Program-made: the position numbers and the translations under genes
The notes under the pieces: generated by a model
Seen by the model: the letters and a program-made list of their open reading frames with translations, nothing else
What the model was told of the DNA's origin: nothing
Database searches by the model: none
Source: CALCNS01 sp964425745
GTDB taxonomy: Bacteria > Bacillota > JAAYKD01
Assembly (NCBI GenBank): GCA_964425745.1
Contig: CAYRNW010000038.1
Location: 1-16,149 of the forward strand
Reading direction: 5' to 3'
DNA: 16,149 bases
Shown here: piece after piece, positions 6,045 to 12,601 of the stretch
Layout of the letters: every line of letters starts with the position of its first letter
How positions within the stretch are numbered: position 1 is the stretch's first letter

Positions 6045-6417
6045 ACTCCAGAAATCCATTTCAACTTAATAGCTACAAGTGTTTCTTACTGATCTCTAGA
6101 GTTTTTTGATTAATTCTGATGTATTGTGTTTTTTTATGTATCTTAATCAGAAGTCGCATAGTCTTTTTCCACTCTTTTCATTGTCTTAATGACACGAATT
6201 ATGGTTTTTATCACTTTTTGACTCGCCCACGTCTAACGTACGCTTATGTACATTTATATTGATTTTTTATGAACTTATTATATTCATATATACAGCCTTT
6301 TAGCGTGATTGACAATGTATTAATGGTATTATAATATGTGATTGACGACTAAAGTATTTACAAAAACTACTCCAATGTTATTGTTACTAATTAAGCAAAT
6401 GAAAGTGAGGGTTCCAA
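6045..6417. other. AT-rich intergenic region
   Basis: About 370 bp with no coding frame I would support. It is clearly richer in A+T than the flanking genes. Its only recognisable content is the promoter at 6309-6337 and a 9-bp direct repeat, GTGATTGAC, at 6305-6313 (overlapping the -35) and 6338-6346, 33 bp apart. The two repeat copies bracket the -10 and could be regulator sites. Confidence 0.5.
6309..6337 (+). promoter_or_regulatory. Strong sigma-A-type promoter
   Basis: A perfect -35, TTGACA (6309-6314), is followed at 17 bp by TAATAT (6332-6337), or at 15 bp by a perfect TATAAT (6330-6335). Transcription would begin near 6344 and leave a leader of about 75 nt before the gene at 6418. 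Confidence 0.7.
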
Positions 6418-7347
6418 ATGAGTATTAGTTACACGATTACCGAAAGATATGACATTCAAAACACGAACGAACGCACTAGGCAAATTCTGGAATTCATAAA
6501 AACACAGTTTGAACACATGGCGAAGCTACACAACTTAACTAGTGTTTATATTGAGGAACTAACAATAACTTTAGATAACAAGGCTTTAAGAATGACCAAA
6601 ATGAAGGCCGATCGAGAACAGGATTTATTATTTATTACAGAGGATGGTTGGACTTTTGCTGAATGTGATCGTGATTTGCAGAACCAACTATTCTCACATG
6701 AGGCCTGGAACTCAATTCAGTCGATACCAATGGCTAAAAGCATCCAGCTTAAGGTAACTTACTCCTATACTTGGACTGCATTCGTTGCAGATTATTTGGA
6801 GAATCTAAAATATGGTCTTAGAGGTATTTCTAAGTTTCTTGTGAAAGAAGATGCAGAATACATTCAATATGCCGGAATGGAAGTAACTGAAGGGTGTTGG
6901 GTAAACAAGTTATTCGTTTGCGATCAGAAGAACGGTAAACTCCGCTTTGGTTACCTTGAACCTACTGTAGATATAAAACTCGCTCCTAATCTATATCCCT
7001 GGCACGCCAGTTTTACAGCACTCCAACTCGAAATGAATATATCTCCTGAGAATAGGGAAAGGATTGAACGCACCGATTCAATTGTTAAGAAACTAGATGA
7101 ACGTTTTGGAGATGCCACACCAATTATTTCTAACGAAGACTACTACTTCGCGCTAAATTATGTGACCTTCAATTCTATTGATGATGTGAATCTATTTGTC
7201 AAGTCTGTCGAAGAGCTCTACGAGATTAATAACGGTGAACTCCATTGTGATGTCAGTTTCTATAGCTCCGCAAAAGATACAATAGCCGCTATGGATGTAT
7301 CTTTTGACGAGAACGGAAAACTTATATTGATAGTCGCGCAAGTTTAA
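6418..7347 (+). CDS. Hypothetical cytoplasmic protein
   Basis: This 309-residue protein is one I do not recognise. It has no signal peptide and no membrane helix, and a mixed alpha/beta-looking sequence rich in aromatic and acidic residues, with no obvious catalytic motif. Two cysteines in GCWVNKLFVCDQKNGKLRFG (157-176) are spaced CxxxxxxxC. The start is supported by AGTGAGGG 6 nt upstream of the ATG, and the gene has a near-consensus promoter, so it is probably well expressed under some condition. Base composition is more AT-rich than that of its neighbours, which may mean recent acquisition. It faces the SnoaL-like gene tail to tail with no terminator hairpin visible between them. Confidence 0.8.
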   Translation: MSISYTITERYDIQNTNERTRQILEFIKTQFEHMAKLHNLTSVYIEELTITLDNKALRMTKMKADREQDLLFITEDGWTFAECDRDLQNQLFSHEAWNSIQSIPMAKSIQLKVTYSYTWTAFVADYLENLKYGLRGISKFLVKEDAEYIQYAGMEVTEGCWVNKLFVCDQKNGKLRFGYLEPTVDIKLAPNLYPWHASFTALQLEMNISPENRERIERTDSIVKKLDERFGDATPIISNEDYYFALNYVTFNSIDDVNLFVKSVEELYEINNGELHCDVSFYSSAKDTIAAMDVSFDENGKLILIVAQV

Positions 7348-7393
7348 TTCTCTACACCCATTCTTAAAACGGTGCATATAGACAGACGATTAC

Positions 7394-7780
7394 TCAACTG
7401 CCAATGTCATGCACAATTTTATACCCACCATCGGCTTGCCTAGCCCATATGGTGGTATACTTACCGGTTTGGGTCACTTCTTCTCCTTGCGCATTCCAGT
7501 ATTTTCTTTCGTAGGTGCCATAGGTATATACCATGGTTTCGTCATCCGAAGCTAGCACAGTGGTTGGTGCCCAATGAAAAGAAAAACCAGGCAAAGCACA
7601 AACCGGAGTCATCGCCGTTAATATTGCTTCTTTACCTACAATGTCGGTTTGCTTTCCGACCATAACAGCATTCTCTGCAAAGTACGAAGTCCACCCTTTG
7701 GCTCCTCGTTCTTTTGTGGCAAGGTTAAAGTCTTTTTCAAGCTGGTAAAAGTAATCATAAATTCGTTGCTCACTCTTCAT
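7394..7780 (-). CDS. SnoaL/DUF4440-type (NTF2-like) protein
   Basis: This 128-residue single-domain protein has the NTF2-like (SnoaL/DUF4440) pattern: an N-terminal helix ending in GWTSYFAENAVMVG (29-42), then GKEAILTAMTP (49-59), strands around SFHWAPTTVLASDDETMVYTY, the turn TQTGKYTTIWARQADGGYKI, and a short C-terminus. The family forms cone-shaped folds used as isomerases, binding proteins or immunity-type proteins; sequence alone does not say which. I start at 7780 (MKSEQ) rather than 7786 (MTMKSEQ) because AAGGAG then lies 8 nt upstream instead of almost touching the ATG. A promoter (TTGACG-N18-TAAAAT) lies about 65 bp upstream. It is divergent from the DUF3788 gene. Confidence 0.85.
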   Translation of the reverse strand: MKSEQRIYDYFYQLEKDFNLATKERGAKGWTSYFAENAVMVGKQTDIVGKEAILTAMTPVCALPGFSFHWAPTTVLASDDETMVYTYGTYERKYWNAQGEEVTQTGKYTTIWARQADGGYKIVHDIGS

Positions 7781-7847
7781 CGTCATTCTCCTTTTCTGGT
7801 TTGACTATCGATGCAAATGTTGTAGAAGCGGCGTGTTATCTACCAAT

Positions 7848-7877
7848 ATTTTACAATACCAATGGTTGTCTCGTCAA
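7848..7877 (-). promoter_or_regulatory. Promoter for the SnoaL-like gene
   Basis: On the minus strand TTGACG (7877-7872) and TAAAAT (7853-7848) are separated by 18 bp. It would give a leader of about 60 nt. Confidence 0.5.
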
Positions 7878-7974
7878 CTACAGCTTATTCATTCCTGCAA
7901 ATCATCTGTACAAAAAAGGATTGTCACAAGAGAAAAAGAACATTAACAGCAAAAGAAGTGTGGGAGGTTTTAAT

Positions 7975-8433
7975 GTGAAAGACACTAAGAAACAATTACT
8001 GCGCGATTCCGCTGTAGAACCCACAAATGAGGTTCTTGCAGAGGCATTGGGCGAAGCAAACGCTGCATATGTTGCCTTCCTTCAAGAACTGGCAAGTCAT
8101 GGCATCGAGTTGGTGTGGCGGTATTACCCCGATGGCAAAGCCTGGTTAGCCAAAGGGCAGATTTATTGGACTGGTGTTCGAGGGGGCAAAAAAGAAGCCA
8201 CCGTTTTTTGGTTATCGATATGGAGTGGCTTCTTTAAGGTGACAATCTACGTTCCCGAAAAGGCACGAGCAGAAGCACTTCAGCTTCCACTAAACGAGGA
8301 AGTCAAGCAGATGATTTTAAACTCGCAAACCATGGGCAAGTTCCAATTCTTTCCCTTGGTGTTGGAAGTGAGTTCCAGCGAAGGGTTTAATGATTTATTT
8401 GCTTTGTTGGATTTTCGCAAGAGTTTAAGGTGA
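7975..8433 (+). CDS. DUF3788-family protein
   Basis: This is a 152-residue cytoplasmic protein. The core ELVWRYYPDGKAWLAK (45-60) followed by VFWLSIWSGFFKVTIYVPEK (77-96) is the hallmark of the DUF3788 family: a WRYY block, a WL segment and a WxxFFKVT strand. Function is unknown. The start is GTG 7975, with GGGAGG ending 7 nt upstream; the open frame continues upstream to a TTG at 7801, but that part has no ribosome site and covers the promoter of the divergent gene. Length fits the family. It ends 5 bp before the stop of the convergent SLH protein gene. Confidence 0.88.
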   Translation: MKDTKKQLLRDSAVEPTNEVLAEALGEANAAYVAFLQELASHGIELVWRYYPDGKAWLAKGQIYWTGVRGGKKEATVFWLSIWSGFFKVTIYVPEKARAEALQLPLNEEVKQMILNSQTMGKFQFFPLVLEVSSSEGFNDLFALLDFRKSLR

Positions 8434-8438
8434 TGTTT

Positions 8439-11180
8439 TTACGTTAGCTCCGGAGATCCTGCGTTGCGATACAAGTAAGTCACAATGTCGGCTCTTGGTG
8501 AGTGATTCTCGGGAGCAAAAGCTTTGCCGGTGCCGTGTAATAGTCCGCCCACATCAGACCAAGCCAGGGCATCGGTGTAGAATGCTCCAGGGTAATTCGT
8601 GCTCAAGGTGCTGTTTCCGCTGGCAACCGGTTTGCCGTTGGATCTCCACAAAAAGGTGATGACTTGCGCGCTGGTGCACTCTTGTTGAGGGGAAAAGGTG
8701 GTTGCAGAAGTACCGCTGGTTATGCCCTGCTCTACTGCCCAGAGCACAGGTTTGTAAAAGTAGTCGGCGGCTTTCACATCACTAAAAGGGTTGTTACTGC
8801 TTTTGGGTTCCGGGCTACCTTTCGCGCGCCACAAGAATGTGACAACCTGTCCCCGATTACAAATGACATCGGGTCCAAAAGCCGTTGCACTAATTCCAGA
8901 GGTAACTCCGTTTTGCAAAGCCCAGACGACTGCATTCTCATAGTAACTACCATGAGAAACATCACTGAAGTTGTGTTTGGATTGTGCAGGTCCAGAGGGT
9001 TCTGTTGGCGTGGTGGGCTGGGTGGGTTGAGTGGGTTTGGTTGGTTGCACCGCGCTCTCAGGCTCCGTGGTTGGAATAAAGCGAAATTCCGCGTGGTTCG
9101 GTGCATTGAGATTTTCATGCGACCAAATGATCACATACGTACCGTCGGTGTTTTTTTCGTTTGCGGCATTGACCACCATTTTGGTGTTCCCCGAGGGTCT
9201 AAAGCTAAAGATATCGTTGTTGTTTTCGGAGTACACGTTCCACGAATAAGGAGTGCTCACGGCTTTGAGGCGGTTTCCATTTTGCAAAGTTCCGCTCAAC
9301 CCTAAGTAGGAGCCATCGGCCAGTTTCAGCGTAATCTTGCCGTTGCCTTGGTTCTCTGCATAATACGCTTGGTTTGTGCTGAGTTTACGCAGTTCGGCGT
9401 CTCCCTTTGAGGTGAGGTTTAAGTAGTTGTTCATGGTGCGCAAATGATACCAACCGTCTGTCAAAAGCGTATTGGGTGTAGTAGGAGTGGTTGGCGTGGT
9501 AGTGGCCCCTACTTGAATATCAAAATCGGTCAACCAGCGAGTTTCGTAGCGAACTTGGATGGTTATGGTTCCGCTCTTGGTCAGCTTCGCCCCCTGCTTC
9601 ACGTATTCGCCCGACATGACATAGGTTAATTTCGAGTTGGTGTAGCTCAGCTTTTTGCTGTCGACATCCAAAAAGGTGAGTTCTAAGCCGGTGAGGTCTA
9701 AGGTCTCTCCAACTTTGTAACTGGTCTTGTTGGGGAGTTTATCAATGTAGAGCCCGGTTTTGCTCGAATCGTAGGCTTGAATTTCTTTGGTATAGGTTTT
9801 GGTATACCAGTTGCCGTTTTGCACATTTACAATGAGGTTGGCTTTGCCTATAGTCAGCACTTCAAAACCTTTGCCGGTGCTGTTTATTTTTATCACGCTC
9901 GGGTTCGAGGACGTGAGTGTATACGGGTGAGAGAGTCCATCGGTAAAAATAGGTTTCACATCGGAAAGCTGTTTGCCCACTTCCCAACCGGTTGTTGGCA
10001 AACCGCTGAGGTAATTTACGGTGAAGTCGTATTCAGGGTAGTCACTTTTCAGGGGAGCGACACTGCTGTATTCTTGCAGTCCCCAGCTGGTGAGCAGTGC
10101 TGCGAGGTTATCTTGTTTAAATGCGTCGTCCAGTACTTGGTAACGCACTTGTTGGCCGTCAAAATAGACCAAAGCTGGGATGCTGGCGTTCGTGGGATTG
10201 CCCAGGTCGTTACTCAGTTTCAAGGCATCTAGGGCGTTTTTGCCATAATGGCCAGAACGGGTCATATCGAAGGAGTACAGATGCAAATCGTTATTCATGG
10301 CATATCTCATGATTCGGTTGGTAATGAAAACCGAAGTCTCGCAGTTCGCCAGGTCAAAAACCAATGCCAAGAAGGGGTTGCCCACATCATGATTGGCATA
10401 ATACATCATTTTTCTTAAGTCATTGTAATAAATGGGCGTGATGCCAAACTGCTCGTATTGGTCATAGGTAGTTTGGGGAGCATCTCCAACTAAGGTAGTG
10501 GTATCGGTGGCAGGAAGGTCAAACCAGGTGGTGGCTCCCGGGTAATGGAACTGCATTTGGTTGCCCTGGATGTTCACCGATTTTTCGTCGTAAGGAGCAT
10601 AGGCAGTCGTGCCATTTTTTAGTTTCAAGGTAAAGTAGCGCTCATTGGCGTTAAAAGAAATCTCTGCGCAGTCGCTGTTACTGCTGTTACCAAACAACTG
10701 TACATAGAAATGATACTCCAAACGATCGGTAGCATAGCCAACACCTAAATACCGAAAATTCGAGTTAAGAAGGGCTGCTCGGTGACCGGGAGAATTCATC
10801 CACATTTCTACGGCTCTTTCATTGCTTCCGGTAACCTTATCGGCATAAGCCGTGTTTTCACCGACGAACGTGTAGTTGTAACCCAGATCATCTAAAACCG
10901 AATATGCATCTCTGCCGTCGGGTCGGTAGTGCGATGCCTCAAAGTAAATGGAATTCTCAAAGGCTCGTGTTCTTGCTGCTGCCACAAAGGTCTCGAAGGT
11001 CACCAGGGAATGCTTACCCTCTTTGTAGCGCTCTATGTTGGTAAGCCGTAGGATTTCCCATTCTTGCGAATATAGGTCCTTTAAATCCCCAGGTTTTTGA
11101 CTGGCTGCTAAAACATGCCCGGTCAGCAATGTGGCCAATAACCCAAGTAGCAGTAGCAGTGGAATGAGTCTTTTCTTCAT
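8439..11180 (-). CDS. Secreted SLH protein with CAP, thioredoxin-like, Ig-like and beta-trefoil domains
   Basis: This 913-residue protein is secreted and probably anchored to the cell-wall polymer by SLH domains. In order: signal peptide (1-26, cleavage after VLA); CAP/SCP domain (about 38-164) with the four cavity residues His84, Glu108 (GENTAYA), Glu125 and His133 (SPGHR); a connecting region; a thioredoxin-like segment (about 262-365) with FLALVFDLANCETSVF and cis-proline-type SIPALVYF, in which CxxC is reduced to one cysteine (Cys280-E-T-S); two Ig-like domains (about 381-466 and 475-557); a Thr/Pro linker; a ricin-type beta-trefoil-like domain (about 573-703); a second Pro/Thr linker (PTKPTQPTQPTTPTEP); and three SLH domains (about 736-788, 797-850, 858-908). 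The start follows AAGGGGAGAACGAT. The CAP and SLH calls are firm; the thioredoxin and trefoil calls are from sequence pattern. Confidence 0.93.
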   Translation of the reverse strand: MKKRLIPLLLLLGLLATLLTGHVLAASQKPGDLKDLYSQEWEILRLTNIERYKEGKHSLVTFETFVAAARTRAFENSIYFEASHYRPDGRDAYSVLDDLGYNYTFVGENTAYADKVTGSNERAVEMWMNSPGHRAALLNSNFRYLGVGYATDRLEYHFYVQLFGNSSNSDCAEISFNANERYFTLKLKNGTTAYAPYDEKSVNIQGNQMQFHYPGATTWFDLPATDTTTLVGDAPQTTYDQYEQFGITPIYYNDLRKMMYYANHDVGNPFLALVFDLANCETSVFITNRIMRYAMNNDLHLYSFDMTRSGHYGKNALDALKLSNDLGNPTNASIPALVYFDGQQVRYQVLDDAFKQDNLAALLTSWGLQEYSSVAPLKSDYPEYDFTVNYLSGLPTTGWEVGKQLSDVKPIFTDGLSHPYTLTSSNPSVIKINSTGKGFEVLTIGKANLIVNVQNGNWYTKTYTKEIQAYDSSKTGLYIDKLPNKTSYKVGETLDLTGLELTFLDVDSKKLSYTNSKLTYVMSGEYVKQGAKLTKSGTITIQVRYETRWLTDFDIQVGATTTPTTPTTPNTLLTDGWYHLRTMNNYLNLTSKGDAELRKLSTNQAYYAENQGNGKITLKLADGSYLGLSGTLQNGNRLKAVSTPYSWNVYSENNNDIFSFRPSGNTKMVVNAANEKNTDGTYVIIWSHENLNAPNHAEFRFIPTTEPESAVQPTKPTQPTQPTTPTEPSGPAQSKHNFSDVSHGSYYENAVVWALQNGVTSGISATAFGPDVICNRGQVVTFLWRAKGSPEPKSSNNPFSDVKAADYFYKPVLWAVEQGITSGTSATTFSPQQECTSAQVITFLWRSNGKPVASGNSTLSTNYPGAFYTDALAWSDVGGLLHGTGKAFAPENHSPRADIVTYLYRNAGSPELT

Positions 11181-11206
11181 ATCGTTCTCCCCTTTTCACT
11201 TTGTCT

Positions 11207-11215
11207 ATTTTATCA
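11207..11215 (-). promoter_or_regulatory. Extended -10 element for the SLH protein gene
   Basis: On the minus strand this reads TGATAAAAT, a TGn extended -10, about 27 bp upstream of the start codon. The -35 position (TCATGT) is poor, as is common with extended -10 promoters. Confidence 0.4.
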
Positions 11216-11248
11216 CAATCAATAATTCCACATGATTGGCAAAAATCC

Positions 11249-11260
11249 TTCGGTACCGAA
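11249..11260. promoter_or_regulatory. 12-bp perfect palindrome, possible operator
   Basis: TTCGGTACCGAA lies between the divergent SLH gene (about 35 bp upstream of its -10) and the second paralogue. The position suits an activator site for the SLH gene, but no second copy was seen. Confidence 0.3.
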
Positions 11261-11334
11261 ATATCCATTTATTGCCACAAGCAAGCGTCGGATTGCTGAA
11301 TGGTCTCTCAATATTTACATACTCTCTCAACTTA

Positions 11335-11370
11335 GAAAAGGATTCTAACAATTGTTAAAGGAATATAAAA
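11335..11370 (+). promoter_or_regulatory. Conserved 36-bp upstream element, copy 2
   Basis: Matches 5362-5397 at 34 of 36 positions. Here the central TAACAATTGTTA (11346-11357) is a perfect 12-bp palindrome. It is followed by AAGGAATATAAAA and, 33 nt later, the start of paralogue 2. Confidence 0.6.
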
Positions 11371-11403
11371 GACAACGATGAAATCAAAGCGAGGAGGATT
11401 TGT

Positions 11404-11898
11404 ATGAAAACTCTGAATCAACAGATTAGCGAGTATACCGCTCTTTTGCAACAAGGAGAGATTCAGCTGGCTTATAAGGGTATCTTGGAGTTCATGGGGA
11501 AATCGAGAGCGGATTTCATAAAAAAATACCCGCAGTATGAGATCAGCAGTCTCTACCAAGGGTATATGGACATGTCGTATTTTTCGATTTTCACCAAGCC
11601 TCTCAAAGAAAAAGGCTTGAAGATTGCCTTTGTCTATTGGCACGAGAAAGCTTGCTTTGAAGTATGGCTTTCTGCTCGCAACCGAGAGATTGGCAAACAG
11701 TACGAAATGGCCCTGAACCTCCATCCTTTGCCTGGAATAACAACCTTTCATGACCCCACAAATCTCGATGCTATTGTTGAAAGCGTTTTGGTTTCCACAC
11801 CGGATTTTGAAGATCCCGCTGCATTGATCTTGATGCTTCAACAGGGGGTAGAACAATTCATAGAGGCCGTGAACGATTCAGAACTGATTTTGGCGTAG
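11404..11898 (+). CDS. DUF7000-like cytoplasmic protein, paralogue 2
   Basis: This 164-residue protein is the paralogue of 5426-5920, with the same start, length and conserved LYQGYMDMSYFSIF and FEVWLSARNR blocks. Divergence concentrates after residue ~100, where MALNLHPLPGITTFHDPTNL replaces AVLHETPLQGIPTFHDVTNL, and the last 15 residues are unrelated. AGCGAGGAGGATTTGT-ATG gives it a strong ribosome site. The metallophosphoesterase gene follows after 62 nt with no terminator between, so the two may be cotranscribed. Function is unknown; the pair probably arose by duplication of gene plus control element. Confidence 0.85.
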   Translation: MKTLNQQISEYTALLQQGEIQLAYKGILEFMGKSRADFIKKYPQYEISSLYQGYMDMSYFSIFTKPLKEKGLKIAFVYWHEKACFEVWLSARNREIGKQYEMALNLHPLPGITTFHDPTNLDAIVESVLVSTPDFEDPAALILMLQQGVEQFIEAVNDSELILA

Positions 11899-11960
11899 AT
11901 TACCCTTGCAAAGTTTAGAAAAAGCGTGAAATAGATTAACAATATAAGGAGGAAAGCACA

Positions 11961-12497
11961 ATGAAAATACTCATATTCTCAGATTCCCATGGCGATGTTG
12001 AAATCATGGTTCAGGTGATTGAAAAAGAAAAGCCCGAAATGATCATCCACTTGGGCGACGGCAAAGCCGATGTGGAACAACTCAAAGAACAATACCCCAC
12101 TCTCCCTCTCATTCATGTTTTAGGGAACGTTGATTCCGACCAAGTCAACGAAGAATGGATTAAGTTCACCGAAATCGCCGGCAAGCGTATAGTTTTAGTC
12201 CACGGTCATTTGATGATCAACGAAACCAAAGCCCCCAAACAAACCGATGAAAACCGCATCTCCAGCCGCAACAAAATGCTGAAACTCATTGATGAACACG
12301 ATGCCGATATTCTTATGCACGGGCACTCACACGAAGCCTTTATGCACCGTACCAAAGCCATATCTGGAAAAACTTGTTGGATCGCGAACCCGGGCAGCAT
12401 TAGCCACGAGAAAAACGTGATTGCCAAACCGATTTATGCGGTATTGAAAATAAAGAAGACCGGGGCATGTAAGTGGGAGTTTAAAGAGGTGGAGTGA
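11961..12497 (+). CDS. YfcE/MJ0936-family metallophosphoesterase
   Basis: This 178-residue protein has all the metal-binding motifs of the calcineurin-like phosphoesterases in order: SDSHG (7-11, Asp8 and His10), LGD (31-33, Asp33), GNVD (55-58, Asn56), VHGH (80-83, His81) and HGHSH (120-124, His122 and His124), plus the NPGS turn (143-146). It has the usual size for the YfcE/MJ0936 phosphodiesterase group, which hydrolyses phosphodiester model substrates in the cytoplasm; the natural substrate is not established. AAGGAGGAAAGCACA-ATG gives a clear start. It ends at the convergent terminator shared with the large secreted protein gene. Confidence 0.95.
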   Translation: MKILIFSDSHGDVEIMVQVIEKEKPEMIIHLGDGKADVEQLKEQYPTLPLIHVLGNVDSDQVNEEWIKFTEIAGKRIVLVHGHLMINETKAPKQTDENRISSRNKMLKLIDEHDADILMHGHSHEAFMHRTKAISGKTCWIANPGSISHEKNVIAKPIYAVLKIKKTGACKWEFKEVE

Positions 12498-12522
12498 GGA
12501 TTTTTTTCGAAAAAAGTACAGC

Positions 12523-12554
12523 AAAAAGCCGGCTCATTTTGAACTGGCTTTTTT
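12523..12554. terminator. Bidirectional terminator between convergent genes
   Basis: Arms 12523-12536 and 12540-12553 pair over 14 positions, with one G-U and one mismatch, around a 3-nt loop. The A5/T6 flanks give a U-tract in both directions. It ends the phosphoesterase transcript from the left and the 12602-15808 gene from the right. A separate A/T palindrome, TTTTTTCGAAAAAA (12502-12515), lies just before it. Confidence 0.8.
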
Positions 12555-12601
12555 CATAGTGAGGAGACCGAAGTCAACATCTACCTAGTAGTGATTTACA
12601 A

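Noticed and set aside
7801..7974. N-terminal extension of the DUF3788 gene from TTG 7801
   Set aside because: No ribosome site, composition unlike the family, and it overlaps the promoter of the divergent gene. GTG 7975 has GGGAGG correctly spaced.
8664..9305. Plus-strand frame of 213 codons opposite the SLH gene
   Set aside because: It is the antisense of the SLH and linker region, has no ribosome site, and contains Arg/Gly-rich sequence typical of shadow frames.
12502..12515. A/T palindrome after the phosphoesterase gene as a terminator
   Set aside because: The stem is almost entirely A-T with no loop and would be unstable. The hairpin at 12523-12553 is the better terminator.
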